A stretch of DNA of 38,310 bases from Mycobacterium sp. E1747. Its GTDB lineage: Bacteria > Actinomycetota > Actinomycetes > Mycobacteriales > Mycobacteriaceae. The stretch covers positions 1 to 38,310 of the forward strand of contig NZ_LZJI01000081.1 of the NCBI RefSeq assembly GCF_001667775.1, written 5' to 3'. The position numbers and the translations under genes are program-made. This document shows, piece after piece, positions 15,593-26,002 of this stretch. Below the pieces are notes generated by a model. That model was given only the letters and a program-made list of their open reading frames with translations, did no database searches and had not been told where the DNA came from. Each line of letters opens with the position of its first letter. The stretch's first letter is position 1.

Positions 15593-17184
15593 CCGAATCC
15601 GACGATCGGCGTTCGTTCGCGTCACGCACCCCGGTCAACGACAATCCCGACAAGGTCGAGTACCGCCGCGGTTTCGTCACCCGCCACCAGGTCAGTGGCT
15701 GGCGATTCGTGATGCGGCGCATCGCTTCCGGCATCGCCCTGCATGACACCAGGATGCTGGTCGACCCGCTGCGCACTCAGTCGCGCGCGGTGCTGATGGG
15801 CGTGGTCCTGCTCGTCACCGGCCTGGCGGGCTGCTTCGTGTTCTCGCTGATCCGGCCCAACGGGACGGTGGGCACCAACGCCGTGCTCGCCGACCGGTCG
15901 ACGGCCGCCCTGTACGTGCGGGTGGGTGACCAGCTGCACCCGGTGCTCAACCTGACCTCGGCCCGGTTGATCGTCGGCAAGCCCGTCAACCCGACCACGG
16001 TGAAAAGCACTGAGCTGGACCGGTTTCCACGCGGCAACCTGGTCGGCATCCCGGGCGCGCCGGAACGCATGGTGCAAAACACCGCACGCGACGCCGACTG
16101 GACCGTGTGCGACGGCATCGGCGGGACGGCGCACGCCATCCACAGCACCGGTGTCACGGTGATCGCCGGGCGCCCCGACAGCGGCGGCGCGCGCGCGGCC
16201 AAGCTCGACGCCAAACAGGCCGTCCTGGTCGATAGCGGCAACAACACCTGGCTGCTCTGGGACGGCAGGCGCAGCCAGATCAACCTGGCCGACCACGCCG
16301 TCACCAACGCGCTCGGCTTGGGGCTGAACAACACCGAGGTGCCCGCGCCGCGGCCCGTCGCGCTGGGATTGTTCAACGCCATCCCCGAAGCGCCGTCGCT
16401 GACGGCGCCCGCCATCCCGAACGCCGGTGCCCCGGCCGGCTTCAGCGTGCCGGCGCCAATCGGGGCGGTCGTGGTTTCCTTTGCCCTGGAACAGAATTCA
16501 CCGGGCGCCGCGCATTACTACGCGGTGCTCCCGGACGGCCTGCAGCCCATCTCCCCGGTGCTCGCGGCGATCCTGCGTAACACCAACTCCTACGGCCTGG
16601 ACCAGCCGCCGCGGCTGGGTGCCGACGCGGTGGCCAAGCTGCCGGTGTCCCGGATGCTCGACACCGCGCGCTATCCCGACCAGCAGATCACCCTCGTCGA
16701 CGCGGCCAAAGCTCCTGTCACGTGCGCCTATTGGAGCAAGCCCGCCGGCGCCGCCACCAGCTCGCTGAGCCTGCTGTCCGGCTCGACCCTGCCGGTGCCC
16801 GAATCCATCCGCACCGTCGACCTGGTCGGGGGCGCCTCCCCGGCCACCGCCACGCGCGTCGCCCTGGCGCCGGGCACCGGTTACTTCGCCCAGACGGTCA
16901 CCGGCGGCGCCGATGCCCCCGGCGCGGGGTCGTTGTTCTGGGTGTCCGATACCGGGGTTCGCTACGGCATCGACAACGAGGCGGAGAACTCGGCCGCCGG
17001 ACGCGGCAAAACCGTTGAGGCCCTGGGCTTGAGCGAGCCCGCGCTGCCCGTCCCGTGGTCGGTCCTCTCGCTGTTCGCCAGCGGCCCGACGCTGTCGCGC
17101 GCGGACGCGCTGCTGGCCCACGACGCACTGGCGCCCGACACCAAGCCCGGCCGCGCGGCATCAGCAGAGGGAGCGCCCCGATGA
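15589..17184 (+). CDS. eccB3: ESX-3 core membrane protein EccB3
   Basis: A 531-residue component of the ESX-3 membrane complex. It has a short cytoplasmic N-terminus (1-66), one transmembrane helix (about 67-88) and a large periplasmic domain with the repeated EccB fold and a probable cysteine pair (WTVC and PVTC). M. tuberculosis EccB3 has 538 residues. EccB links the inner membrane complex to the periplasm. The ATG overlaps the eccA3 stop and the TGA overlaps eccC3, both as ATGA, so translation is coupled. Confidence 0.95.
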   Translation: MTESDDRRSFASRTPVNDNPDKVEYRRGFVTRHQVSGWRFVMRRIASGIALHDTRMLVDPLRTQSRAVLMGVVLLVTGLAGCFVFSLIRPNGTVGTNAVLADRSTAALYVRVGDQLHPVLNLTSARLIVGKPVNPTTVKSTELDRFPRGNLVGIPGAPERMVQNTARDADWTVCDGIGGTAHAIHSTGVTVIAGRPDSGGARAAKLDAKQAVLVDSGNNTWLLWDGRRSQINLADHAVTNALGLGLNNTEVPAPRPVALGLFNAIPEAPSLTAPAIPNAGAPAGFSVPAPIGAVVVSFALEQNSPGAAHYYAVLPDGLQPISPVLAAILRNTNSYGLDQPPRLGADAVAKLPVSRMLDTARYPDQQITLVDAAKAPVTCAYWSKPAGAATSSLSLLSGSTLPVPESIRTVDLVGGASPATATRVALAPGTGYFAQTVTGGADAPGAGSLFWVSDTGVRYGIDNEAENSAAGRGKTVEALGLSEPALPVPWSVLSLFASGPTLSRADALLAHDALAPDTKPGRAASAEGAPR

Positions 17185-20100
17185 GCCGACTCATCTTCGA
17201 AGCACGCCGCCGGCTGGCGCCGCCGGTCACCCGCAAGGGCACCATCAACATCGAGGCCCCGCCCGAGTTGCCCCGGGTGATCCCGCCGTCGTTCCTGCGC
17301 CGGGCGATGCCGTACGTGCTGGTGATCCTGATCGTCGGGATGGTCGTCGCCCTGTTCGCCACCGGCATGCGGCTCATCTCCCCGCAGACGCTGTTCTTCC
17401 CGTTCGTCCTGCTGCTGGCGGCCACCGCCATGTACCGCGGCAACGACAACAAGATGCGCACCGAAGAGGTCGACGCCGAACGCGCCGACTACTTGCGCTA
17501 CCTGTCGGTGGTCCGCGACAACATCCGCACCCAAGCTGCTCAGCAGCGGGCGGCCGCCGAGTGGTCGCATCCGGACCCGGCGGCCCTGGCCGGCGTGCCG
17601 GGGTCGCGCCGGCAATGGGAGCGTGACCCGCACGACCCGGACTTCCTGGTGCTGCGCGCCGGCCGCCACCAGGCCCCCCTGAGCACCGCGCTGCGCGTGA
17701 ACGACACCGCGGACGAGGTCGACCTGGAGCCGGTGTCGCACAGCGCATTACGCAGCCTGCTCGACACCCACCGCATTGTGCGTGACGTGCCGACCGGGAT
17801 CGACCTGACCAAGGTCTCGCGGATCACCGTGCTGGGTGAGCCCGAGGATGCCCGGGCGGCGATGCGCGCCTGGGTCGCTCAGGCCGTGACGTGGCACGAC
17901 CCGACCGTGCTGGGGGTGGCGCTGGTCACCCGCGACCTGGAGAGCCCCGACTGGTCCTGGCTGAAATGGCTTGCCCACACCGATGTTCCGGGCGAGTTCG
18001 ACGGCGTGGGCCCGGCCCGCCTTCTGTCGACCAATCCCGACGAGCTGGTTCTGCTGCTGGGCCCCGCGTACGTCGACCGGCCGGCGTTCACCGGCGAGCC
18101 CGCCGATTCGCTGCGGCACCTGCTGATAGTTGTCGACGACCCCGACTTCGACCTGAGCACGTCGACGCTGGCGCTGGGCCGCGCGGGCGTCACCGTCGTG
18201 CACCGCTCCGCCACCCCGCCGCACCGCGAGCAGTATTCGGACCCGGAGAAGCCGATCCTGCGCGTCGTTAACGGCGCGATCGAGCGCTGGCAGACCGGCG
18301 GCTGGCAGCCCTACATCGACGACGCCGACCTGCTCGGTGCCGACGAGGCGGCCCACCTGGCGCGTCAGCTGTCGCGCTGGGACTCCAACCCGACCCACAC
18401 CGGGCTGCGCTCCGCGGCCACCCGCGGCGCTACGTTCACCACGCTGCTGGGCATCCCGGATGCCTCGCGGCTGGACGTGCCGACGTTGTGGGCGCCGCGC
18501 CGCCGTGAGGACGAGTTGCGCGTGCCGATCGGCGTCACCGCGACCGGTGAGCCGCTGTTCTTTGACCTCAAGGACGAAGCCGAGGGCGGCATGGGCCCGC
18601 ACGGCCTGATGATCGGTATGACCGGGTCGGGCAAGTCGCAAACGCTGATGTCGATCCTGTTGTCGCTGTTGACAACCCATTCGGCCGACCGGCTGATCGT
18701 GATCTACGCCGATTTCAAGGGCGAGGCCGGCGCGGACAGCTTCCGCCACTTCCCGCAGGTGGTCGCGGTGATCTCCAACATGGCCGAGAAGAAGTCGCTG
18801 GCCGACCGGTTCGCCGACACCCTGCGCGGTGAGGTGGCCCGCCGCGAAACGCTGCTGCGCGAGGCGGGCCGTCGCGTGCAGGGCAGCGCGTTCAACTCGG
18901 TGGTGGAGTACGAGGGCGCGATCGCGGCGGGGCACGACCTACCGCCGATCCCGACGCTGTTCGTGGTCGCCGACGAGTTCACCCTGATGCTGGCCGACCA
19001 CCCGGAATACGCGGAGCTGTTCGATTACGTTGCCCGCAAGGGCCGCTCGTTCCGCATCCACATCCTGTTCGCGTCGCAGACGCTGGACGTCGGCAAGATC
19101 AAGGACATCGACAAGAACACCTCGTACCGGATCGGGTTGAAGGTGGCCAGTCCCAGCGTTTCGCGCCAGATCATCGGCGTGGAGGACGCCTACCACATCG
19201 AATCGGGCAAGGAACACAAGGGCGTGGGCTTCCTGGTGCCCGCCCCCGGTGCGACTCCGATCAAGTTCCGCAGCACCTATGTCGACGGCATCTACGACCC
19301 ACCGCAGAAGACCAAAGCCCTTGTGGTGCACGCGGTTCCGGAGCCCAAGCTATTCACGGCCGGACGGGTGGAACCGGAGCAGGACATGGTGATCCCGACC
19401 GCCGAGGACGAGGACTTCACCGGGCCACCGCGCAAGCTGATCGCCACCATCGGCGACCAGCTGGCGCGCTACGGGCCGCGCGCGCCGCAGCTGTGGCTGC
19501 CGCCGCTGGACGAGCCGATCCCGCTGACCGCGGTGCTGGCCCGCGCCGCGGTGCCGCAGCGCCAGTGGCAATGGCCGCTCGGCGAGATCGACAAGCCCTT
19601 CGAGATGCGCCGCGATCCGCTGGTGTTCGACGCGACCTCGTCGGCCGGCAACGTGGTGATCCACGGCGGCCCCAAGTCCGGGAAATCGACCGCGCTGCAG
19701 ACGTTCATCCTGTCGGCGGCCAGCCTGCACTCGCCGCGTGACGTCACGTTCTATTGCCTGGACTACGGCGGCGGGAAGCTGCGCGCGCTGGAGGACCTGG
19801 CGCACGTCGGCAGCGTCGCGTCGGCGCTGGAACCCGAGCGCATCCGGCGCACCTTCGGCGAGCTCGAGCAGTTGCTGCTGTCCCGGCAGCGGCGCGAGAT
19901 GTTCCGGGAGCGGCACGGCGCGGCACCCGACGACGGGTACGGCGAGGTGTTCCTGGTCATCGACAACCTGTACGCGTTCGGCCGTGACAACACCGACCAG
20001 TTCAACACCCGGAACCCGTTACTGGCCAAGGTGAGTGAGTTGGTCAACGTCGGACTCGCCTACGGCATCCACGTCGTCATCACCACCCCGAGCTGGCTCG

Positions 20101-21143
20101 AGGTGCCCCTGGCGATGCGCGACGGCCTGGGCTTGCGACTCGAGCTCAAGCTGCACGACCCGCGGGACAGCAACGTGCGGCTCGCCGGCGCGCTGCGCCG
20201 CCCCGCGGAGTCCGTGCCGCACGATCAGCCGGGCCGCGGGTTGACCATGGCCGCCGAGCACTTCCTGTTCGCCCAGCCCGAGCTCGACCAGGTGGCCGCG
20301 ATCAACGCCCGCTACCCGGGCATGGCCGCGCCGCCGGTGCGGCTGCTACCGACCAACCTCGCGCCCGAGGCGCTCGGCGCGCTCTACCGCGGCCCGGAGC
20401 AGGTGGTCATCGGCCAGCGTGAGGAGGACCTCGCACCCGTCGTCGTCGACTTCGCCGACGAGCCGCTGCTGATGGTGTTCGGCGACAGCAAGTCCGGCAA
20501 GACGACGTTGCTGCGCCACATCATTCGCACCATCCGCGAGCACTCAACGCCGGACCAGGTGGCCTTCACCGTGCTGGACCGACGGCTGCACCTGGTCGAT
20601 GAGCCGCTATTCGCCGACAACGAATACACCGCCAACGTCGACCGCATCATCCCGGCGATGCTGGGCCTGGCCAACCTCATCGAGTCCCGCCGTCCCCCGG
20701 CCGGGTTGTCGCCCGCGGAGCTGGCCCGGTGGACGTACGCGGGCCACACCCACTACCTGATCATCGACGACGTCGACCAGATACCGGACGCACCGGCGAT
20801 GAGCGGCCCGTACGTCGGGCAGCGGCCATGGACGCCGCTGATCGGAATTCTCTCGCAGGCAGCCGATTTGGGGCTGCGGGTGATCGTCACGGCGCGCGCG
20901 ACCGGATCCGGGCACGCCCTGATGACCAACCCGCTGCTACGCCGCTTCAACGACTTGCAGGCGACGACGCTGATGCTGGCGGGCAACCCCCAGGACAGCG
21001 GCAAGATCCGGGGCCAGCGCTTCGGCCGGCTGCCTGCCGGGCGGGCGATTCTGTTGGGCGACAGTGACAGTCCGACGTACGTGCAGTTGGTCAACCCACT
21101 GGTGGGTGAGGCCGCGATGTTTGGTGAAAGGGGAGAGTCATGA
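17181..21143 (+). CDS. eccC3: ESX-3 FtsK/SpoIIIE-type motor ATPase EccC3
   Basis: The 1320-residue motor of the secretion complex has two transmembrane helices near the N-terminus (about 43-62 and 68-85). Three tandem ATPase domains follow, with Walker A motifs GMTGSGKS at 479-486, GGPKSGKS at 829-836 and GDSKSGKT near 1101-1108. All three P-loop lysines are present. EccC recognises EsxG-EsxH-type substrates and powers export; M. tuberculosis EccC3 has 1330 residues. The ATG at 17181 overlaps the eccB3 stop; the frame is open further upstream, but that part overlaps eccB3. The stop overlaps the PE5 start as ATGA. Confidence 0.95.
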   Translation: MSRLIFEARRRLAPPVTRKGTINIEAPPELPRVIPPSFLRRAMPYVLVILIVGMVVALFATGMRLISPQTLFFPFVLLLAATAMYRGNDNKMRTEEVDAERADYLRYLSVVRDNIRTQAAQQRAAAEWSHPDPAALAGVPGSRRQWERDPHDPDFLVLRAGRHQAPLSTALRVNDTADEVDLEPVSHSALRSLLDTHRIVRDVPTGIDLTKVSRITVLGEPEDARAAMRAWVAQAVTWHDPTVLGVALVTRDLESPDWSWLKWLAHTDVPGEFDGVGPARLLSTNPDELVLLLGPAYVDRPAFTGEPADSLRHLLIVVDDPDFDLSTSTLALGRAGVTVVHRSATPPHREQYSDPEKPILRVVNGAIERWQTGGWQPYIDDADLLGADEAAHLARQLSRWDSNPTHTGLRSAATRGATFTTLLGIPDASRLDVPTLWAPRRREDELRVPIGVTATGEPLFFDLKDEAEGGMGPHGLMIGMTGSGKSQTLMSILLSLLTTHSADRLIVIYADFKGEAGADSFRHFPQVVAVISNMAEKKSLADRFADTLRGEVARRETLLREAGRRVQGSAFNSVVEYEGAIAAGHDLPPIPTLFVVADEFTLMLADHPEYAELFDYVARKGRSFRIHILFASQTLDVGKIKDIDKNTSYRIGLKVASPSVSRQIIGVEDAYHIESGKEHKGVGFLVPAPGATPIKFRSTYVDGIYDPPQKTKALVVHAVPEPKLFTAGRVEPEQDMVIPTAEDEDFTGPPRKLIATIGDQLARYGPRAPQLWLPPLDEPIPLTAVLARAAVPQRQWQWPLGEIDKPFEMRRDPLVFDATSSAGNVVIHGGPKSGKSTALQTFILSAASLHSPRDVTFYCLDYGGGKLRALEDLAHVGSVASALEPERIRRTFGELEQLLLSRQRREMFRERHGAAPDDGYGEVFLVIDNLYAFGRDNTDQFNTRNPLLAKVSELVNVGLAYGIHVVITTPSWLEVPLAMRDGLGLRLELKLHDPRDSNVRLAGALRRPAESVPHDQPGRGLTMAAEHFLFAQPELDQVAAINARYPGMAAPPVRLLPTNLAPEALGALYRGPEQVVIGQREEDLAPVVVDFADEPLLMVFGDSKSGKTTLLRHIIRTIREHSTPDQVAFTVLDRRLHLVDEPLFADNEYTANVDRIIPAMLGLANLIESRRPPAGLSPAELARWTYAGHTHYLIIDDVDQIPDAPAMSGPYVGQRPWTPLIGILSQAADLGLRVIVTARATGSGHALMTNPLLRRFNDLQATTLMLAGNPQDSGKIRGQRFGRLPAGRAILLGDSDSPTYVQLVNPLVGEAAMFGERGES

Positions 21144-21439
21144 CGTTGCGAGTGGTTCCCGAGGGCCTGGCCGCGACCAGCGCCGCGGTGGAGGCGCTGA
21201 CGGCGCGGCTGGCGGCCGCGCACGCGGCGGCCGCGCCGGCCATCACCGCGGTGGTGCCGCCGGCGGTGGATCCGGTGTCGCTGCAGACCGCCCTCGGCTT
21301 CAGCGCGCAGGGTCAAGAGCACGCCGCCGTCGCCGCCCAGGGCGTGGAAGAGCTCGGCCGCGCCGGCGTGGGCGTCGGCGAAGCCGGCGCCAGCTATCTC
21401 GCCGGAGACGCCTCGGCCGCCGCGACGTACGGCTTCTAA
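21140..21439 (+). CDS. PE5: PE family protein PE5
   Basis: The 99-residue helical-hairpin PE protein begins [20 protein letters not shown] and ends with a YLAGD-type secretion signal near [15 protein letters not shown]. It lacks the long C-terminal extensions of PE-PGRS proteins. It should pair with PPE4, 13 bases downstream, bind EspG3 and leave through ESX-3; PE5-PPE4 has been linked to siderophore-mediated iron acquisition in M. tuberculosis. The ATG overlaps the eccC3 stop. Confidence 0.9.
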   Translation: MTLRVVPEGLAATSAAVEALTARLAAAHAAAAPAITAVVPPAVDPVSLQTALGFSAQGQEHAAVAAQGVEELGRAGVGVGEAGASYLAGDASAAATYGF

Positions 21440-21452
21440 AGGGAGCCTGACC

Positions 21453-22943
21453 ATGACGTCCCCCGTTGCGCCCCTCTGGATGGCCTCGCCACCCGAGGTG
21501 CATTCGGCGCTGCTGGCCGCCGGTCCCGGACCGGGGCCGTTGTTGGCGGCCGCCGGCGCGTGGACCGCGCTGAGCGCCGAATACGCAACGGCGGCAGCCG
21601 AACTCACGGGCCTGGTGGGCCAGACCCAGGCGGGTTCCTGGGAGGGGCCGACGGCCGCACAGTACGCGGCCGCGCACGCGCCGTACCTGGCGTGGCTGCA
21701 GCAGGCCAGCGCCGACAGCGCGAGCGTGGCCGCGCAGCACGAGATCGCGGCCGCGGCCTACACCGCCGCCCTGACGGCCATGCCGACGCTGGGCGAGCTG
21801 GCCGCCAATCACACCGTCCACGCAGTGTTGGTGGCGACGAACTTCTTTGGCCTCAACACGATTCCGATCGCGCTCAACGAGGCCGACTACGCGCGGATGT
21901 GGGTCCAGGCCGCCAGCGTCATGGCCGCCTATCAGGCCACCTCGGGGGCCGCGCTCGCTTCCGCGCCGCGCAGCACCCCGGCGCCGGCCATCGCGCGGCC
22001 GGGCGGTGAGGCGAACGACGCCGCGGTCAACGCCGCGCGGAGCTCGTCGAATCCCGGGAACGCGATCTCCGACTTCTTCCAGCAGCTGTCCAAGCTCCTG
22101 CAGGACTTCTTCCAGAACATTCAGCAGATGCTGCAGAACTTCTCCTCGAACCTCCCGGCGCTGCTGGCCGCCAATGGCCCCCTGCTGTTCTTCGTCGCCT
22201 ACCAGGTGTTCTTCAACGCGGTCGGTTGGCCGACCTGGGGCGCGATCCTGACCGCGCCCTTCCTCATCCCGCTGCTGTTGGGCATCGGCCTGAGTTCGCT
22301 GCTCACCGCGCCCGCCGAGATCGCCCCGGTGGCGGCGGGGGCGGCCGCGACGCCGCTGGTCGCTTCGACCAAGCCGGCGTCACCGCTGCCTGCGGTCGCG
22401 CTGGCCCCGACGGTGGCGACTCCCGCTGGGGCGCCGGCCACTTCGGTCGCGGCGGGCTCCGGTGCCGCTCCCGCTCCGGCGCCGGCCCCGGCGCCGAGCA
22501 GCCTGGCCTACCTGGTCGCCTACGGCGGTGACCCGGATGCCGGCGTGGGCCCGACGCTCGGTGGTCGCGGTGGCGTCAAGGCGCCGGCGGCGACCATTCC
22601 GGCGGCAGGCGCGGCGGCGGCCACGCGGGCCGAGGCGCGCGCGCGGCGACGCCGGCGGGCCACGATGCGGGACCACGCCGACGAGTTCGCGGACATGGAT
22701 TCCGACATCGGCGTGCCCCCGGACTACGACGACGACGAGCGGCTGGCCGCGGCGGTGGCATCCGGTGCCGGGGCCGGGACGCTGGGCTTCGCCGGCACCG
22801 CCCGCAAGGAGAACACCTTCCGCGCGGCCGGTTTGACCAAGCTCACTGACGGCGAATTCGGCAGTGGCCCAAGGACGCCGATGATGCCCGGCACCTGGGA
22901 CCACGACCCGGCACGCCCGACCGAGCCGAGGGAAGGGGGATAA
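21453..22943 (+). CDS. PPE4: PPE family protein PPE4 (PPW subfamily)
   Basis: The 496-residue PPE partner of PE5 has the PPE domain at about 1-180 (PPE near 12-14, [29 protein letters not shown]). Next comes a helical Gln/Phe-rich region, then a hydrophobic stretch (about 235-285) that could insert in a membrane. An Ala/Pro linker, an Arg-rich segment and the PPW ending ([15 protein letters not shown]) follow. M. tuberculosis PPE4 has 513 residues. It is a substrate of the ESX-3 machine and is encoded inside its operon. The PPE gene at 11952 is a close paralogue. Confidence 0.92.
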   Translation: MTSPVAPLWMASPPEVHSALLAAGPGPGPLLAAAGAWTALSAEYATAAAELTGLVGQTQAGSWEGPTAAQYAAAHAPYLAWLQQASADSASVAAQHEIAAAAYTAALTAMPTLGELAANHTVHAVLVATNFFGLNTIPIALNEADYARMWVQAASVMAAYQATSGAALASAPRSTPAPAIARPGGEANDAAVNAARSSSNPGNAISDFFQQLSKLLQDFFQNIQQMLQNFSSNLPALLAANGPLLFFVAYQVFFNAVGWPTWGAILTAPFLIPLLLGIGLSSLLTAPAEIAPVAAGAAATPLVASTKPASPLPAVALAPTVATPAGAPATSVAAGSGAAPAPAPAPAPSSLAYLVAYGGDPDAGVGPTLGGRGGVKAPAATIPAAGAAAATRAEARARRRRRATMRDHADEFADMDSDIGVPPDYDDDERLAAAVASGAGAGTLGFAGTARKENTFRAAGLTKLTDGEFGSGPRTPMMPGTWDHDPARPTEPREGG

Positions 22944-23006
22944 GGCAGTCAGCCCGATGCTCGTCAGTCACCGAAACCCCATGAGACCGCAGAGAGAGGA
23001 AGCACC

Positions 23007-23300
23007 ATGAGTATGTTGGACGCTCACATTCCCCAGTTGGTGGCCGCGCAGTCCGCCTTCAGCGCCAAGGCGGCGTTGATGCGCAGCACCATCAGCCAGG
23101 CCGAGCAGGAAGCCATGTCGGCGCAGGCGTTCCACCAGGGCGAGTCCTCGGCCGCGTTCCAGGCCGCGCACGCCCGCTTCGTCGAGGCCGCCGCCCGGGT
23201 CAACACCCTGCTCGACATCGCCCAGGCCAACCTCGGCGACGCCGCGGGAACCTACGTGGCCGCCGACGCCGCCGCCGCGTCCGGCTACAACGCCTTTTAG
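23007..23300 (+). CDS. esxG: ESX-3 secreted WXG100 protein EsxG
   Basis: The 97-residue protein is nearly the same as M. tuberculosis EsxG along its length (SMLDAHIPQLVAAQSAF, FHQGESSAAFQAAHARF, GTYVAADAAAASGYNAF). It folds as a helical hairpin and forms a one-to-one complex with EsxH, exported by ESX-3. The ATG follows a GAGAGAGGAAG purine-rich ribosome site. A gap of 63 bases separates it from PPE4, more than elsewhere in the operon. Confidence 0.95.
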   Translation: MSMLDAHIPQLVAAQSAFSAKAALMRSTISQAEQEAMSAQAFHQGESSAAFQAAHARFVEAAARVNTLLDIAQANLGDAAGTYVAADAAAASGYNAF

Positions 23301-23333
23301 ATCAAGCAGCCACCAACCGCGAAAGGACTTCTC

Positions 23334-23624
23334 ATGTCGCAGATCATGTACAACTACCCGGCGATGTTGAGCCACGCCGCCGACATGGCCGGCTATGCCG
23401 GCACGCTGCAGGGGCTCGGTTCGGACATCGCCAGCGAGCAGGCCACGCTGTCGAACGCCTGGCAGGGTGACACCGGTATGACCTACCAGGCTTGGCAGGC
23501 CCAGTGGAACCAGGCGATGGAAAGCCTCGTGCGCGCCTACCAGTCGATGGCCAGCACCCACGAGGCCAACACCACGTCCATGCTCGCCCGGGACCAGGCC
23601 GAAGCCGCCAAGTGGGGCGGCTAG
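23334..23624 (+). CDS. esxH: ESX-3 secreted WXG100 protein EsxH (TB10.4)
   Basis: The 96-residue protein begins [15 protein letters not shown] and contains the WQG turn (residues 43-45), as in the tuberculosis antigen TB10.4. It pairs with EsxG. The tuberculosis protein binds zinc through H14, H70, H76 and E77. H14, H76 and E77 are present here, but residue 70 is Gln (VRAYQSM), so the metal site should be altered. The ATG has GAAAGGA upstream and lies 33 bases after esxG. Confidence 0.95.
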   Translation: MSQIMYNYPAMLSHAADMAGYAGTLQGLGSDIASEQATLSNAWQGDTGMTYQAWQAQWNQAMESLVRAYQSMASTHEANTTSMLARDQAEAAKWGG

Positions 23625-23634
23625 TTCGTGTTAG

Positions 23635-24504
23635 ATGAGCGCTGAGCCCAACGCCGTCGAGCTGACGGTCGATCACGCCTGGTTCATAGCGGAAACCATT
23701 GGGGCGGGGAGCTTCCCGTGGGTGCTGGCGATCACCTCGCCCTACACCGATGCCGCGCAACGCCAGCCGTTTCTCGACCGTCAGCAAGCCGAGCTGACCC
23801 AAATGGGTCTGGTATCGGAGACTGGCGCCGTCAACCCCGCGGTCGCCGACTGGATCAGAGTGGTGTGCTTCCCGGAGCGATGGCTCGACCTGCGCTACGT
23901 GGGCCCCGCCAAGGATACCGGCACCGGCGAGTTGCTGCGCGGTATCGTGGCGCAGCGCTCCGCCACCAGCACCAAGACCGTCGTCGCGCTGCGCAGCGCG
24001 CAGCTGATCACGTTCACCGCCATGGACATCGACGACCCGCGGGCGCTGGTTCCGGTCCTCAGTGTCGGGCTGGGACAGCAGCCGCCGGCCCGATTCGACG
24101 CGTTCAGCATGCCGACCCGGGTTGGCGCACGGGCCGACGAGCGGCTGCGCGCGGGCGCATCGCTGGCCGAAGTTATTGATTACCTGGGCATCCCGCAGTC
24201 GGCCCGGTCGGTGGTGGAGTCGGTGTTCAACGGCCCGCGCAGCTACGTCGAGGTCGTCGCCGGCTGCAACCGCGACGGCCGGCACGCCACCACCGAGGTG
24301 GGGATGAGCATCGTCGACGCCGCCGCGGGCCGCGTGCTGGTGAGCCCCTCCCGCGCGTTCGACGGCGAGTGGGTGTCGACGTTCGCCCCCGGCACACCGT
24401 TTGCGATCGCCCTCGCGATCGAACAGCTGACCGCTTTACTGCCGGAGTCCGAATGGTTCGCCGGCCACCGCCTGGCCCGAGATTTCACCGCACAACACGC
24501 GTAA
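23635..24504 (+). CDS. espG3: ESX-3 PE-PPE chaperone EspG3
   Basis: The 289-residue cytosolic EspG protein binds the tip of PE-PPE dimers and keeps them soluble for export; M. tuberculosis EspG3 has 295 residues. Recognised by position and by the family pattern ([22 protein letters not shown] at the start, SYVEVVAG and [22 protein letters not shown] in the second half). The ATG lies 10 bases after the esxH stop with only a weak ribosome site, so it may depend on coupling. Confidence 0.92.
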   Translation: MSAEPNAVELTVDHAWFIAETIGAGSFPWVLAITSPYTDAAQRQPFLDRQQAELTQMGLVSETGAVNPAVADWIRVVCFPERWLDLRYVGPAKDTGTGELLRGIVAQRSATSTKTVVALRSAQLITFTAMDIDDPRALVPVLSVGLGQQPPARFDAFSMPTRVGARADERLRAGASLAEVIDYLGIPQSARSVVESVFNGPRSYVEVVAGCNRDGRHATTEVGMSIVDAAAGRVLVSPSRAFDGEWVSTFAPGTPFAIALAIEQLTALLPESEWFAGHRLARDFTAQHA

Positions 24505-24527
24505 CCCCAACGGAAAAGAGAGCAACG

Positions 24528-24569
24528 ATGTTTCAGGTATGGCCCCAGCGTCCTTCGAGGGTCCGGTGA
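24528..24569 (+). other. 13-codon leader ORF coupled to eccD3
   Basis: The ATG at 24528 follows an AAAAGAGAG ribosome site and would encode MFQVWPQRPSRVR. Its TGA (24567-24569) overlaps a GTG at 24566 that is in frame with eccD3, forming a GTGA junction like those between the real ESX-3 genes. It may be a leader peptide that loads ribosomes onto eccD3, or a chance frame around an eccD3 start at 24539. Confidence 0.4.
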
Positions 24570-26002
24570 CGTCCGGCGCCGTCATGCCGATCGTCCGCGT
24601 GGCAATCCTCGCGGACAGCAGGCTGACGGAAATGGCGTTGCCCGCCGAGCTGCCGCTGCGTGAGATCCTGCCCGCCGTCCAGCGTTTGGTGGTTCCTTCG
24701 GCGGCGAACGGCGAATCCGACGACACCGCCCGGGGCACCGCCGATCTCGGCGCCGCGACTCAACTGAGCCTCGCGCCCATCGGCGGCGCGCCGTTCAGCC
24801 TGGACGCCAGCCTGGACACGGTCGGGGTCGTGGACGGTGACCTGCTGGCGTTGCAGCCGGTGCCGGTCGGACAGGCGGCCCCCGGCATCGTCGAGGACAT
24901 CGCCGACGCGGCCATGATCTTCTCGACTTCCCGGCTGAAGCCCTGGGGCGCAACGCATATCCAGCGCGGCGCACTGGCCGCGGTGATCGCGGTCGCGTTC
25001 CTGGTCACCGGGCTCGCGGTCACCTACCGCGTCGCCACCGGCGCGCTGGCCGGGCTGGTCGCCGTCAGCGCCGTCGCGGCCGTGACCGCGATCGTCGGCC
25101 TGCTGGTCGCGCCGCGCTCGCCGCGCACCGCGACGGCGTGTTCGATCGCCGCGCTGGCGCCGATCGGCGCCGCCCTGGCGTTGGCGGTGCCCGGACGGTT
25201 CGGGCCGGCGCAGATCATGCTCGCCGCGGCAGGGGTCACCGCGTGGTCCCTGATCGCCCTCATGGTGCCCGGCGCCGAGCGTGGGCGCGTCGTCGGGTTC
25301 TTCACCGCGACCGCGGTGGTCGGGGCCGGGGTGTTGCTCGCCGCGGGCGCCGAGGTGCTCTGGCACCTGCGCCCGGTGGCCATCGGCTGCGGCCTGATCG
25401 TCGCGGCGCTGCTGGTCACCATCGAGGCGGCCCAGCTCTCCGCGCTGTGGGCGCGTTTCCCGTTGCCGGTCATCCCGGCGCCCGGTGACCCCACCCCTTC
25501 GGCGCCGTCGTTGCGGGTGCTCGAGGACCTGCCGCGCCGCGTCCGGGTAGGCGACGCCCACCAGAACGGATTCATCGCCGCCGCAGTGCTTCTCAGCGTC
25601 CTGGGTTCGGTGGCAATCGCGCTGCGTCCCGAGGCGTGCAGCGGTGTGGGTTGGTACGTGGTGGGCGCCACCGCGGCGACATCCGTGCTGCGCGCCCGGG
25701 TGTGGGATTCGGCCGCGTGCAAGGCGTGGCTGCTGGCGCAGCCGTACCTGACCGCCGGTGTGCTGCTGGTGCTCTACACCGCGACCGGCCGCTACGCCGC
25801 CGCGCTGGGCGCCGCGCTGGTGCTCGTCGCGCTGACCCTGGTGTGGATAGTGGTGGCGCTCAACCCGCAGATCGCCGAGCCGGAGAGCTATTCGCTTCCG
25901 GTGCGCCGGCTGGTGGGCTTCGCGGCGGCCGGCCTCGACGCCTCGCTCATCCCCGTGATGGCCTTCCTGGTCGGCATCTTCACCTGGATACTCAATCGAT
26001 GA
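24566..26002 (+). CDS. eccD3: ESX-3 polytopic membrane protein EccD3
   Basis: A 478-residue membrane component with an N-terminal ubiquitin-like domain (about 7-105, beginning MPIVRVAILADSRLTE) followed by about eleven transmembrane helices to the C-terminus. EccD dimers frame the ESX membrane pore. Three starts compete: ATG 24539, GTG 24566 (GAGGG just before it and a GTGA overlap with a leader ORF) and ATG 24584, which gives 472 residues, the length I recall for the tuberculosis protein. I chose GTG 24566 from the visible ribosome site. The stop overlaps mycP3 as ATGA. Confidence 0.92.
   Translation: MTSGAVMPIVRVAILADSRLTEMALPAELPLREILPAVQRLVVPSAANGESDDTARGTADLGAATQLSLAPIGGAPFSLDASLDTVGVVDGDLLALQPVPVGQAAPGIVEDIADAAMIFSTSRLKPWGATHIQRGALAAVIAVAFLVTGLAVTYRVATGALAGLVAVSAVAAVTAIVGLLVAPRSPRTATACSIAALAPIGAALALAVPGRFGPAQIMLAAAGVTAWSLIALMVPGAERGRVVGFFTATAVVGAGVLLAAGAEVLWHLRPVAIGCGLIVAALLVTIEAAQLSALWARFPLPVIPAPGDPTPSAPSLRVLEDLPRRVRVGDAHQNGFIAAAVLLSVLGSVAIALRPEACSGVGWYVVGATAATSVLRARVWDSAACKAWLLAQPYLTAGVLLVLYTATGRYAAALGAALVLVALTLVWIVVALNPQIAEPESYSLPVRRLVGFAAAGLDASLIPVMAFLVGIFTWILNR

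Noticed and set aside
14054..15625. Long minus-strand open frame of 523 codons
   Set aside because: Lies antisense to eccA3, has Val/Gly/Arg-rich sequence without any family pattern, and is expected as a shadow in high-GC DNA.
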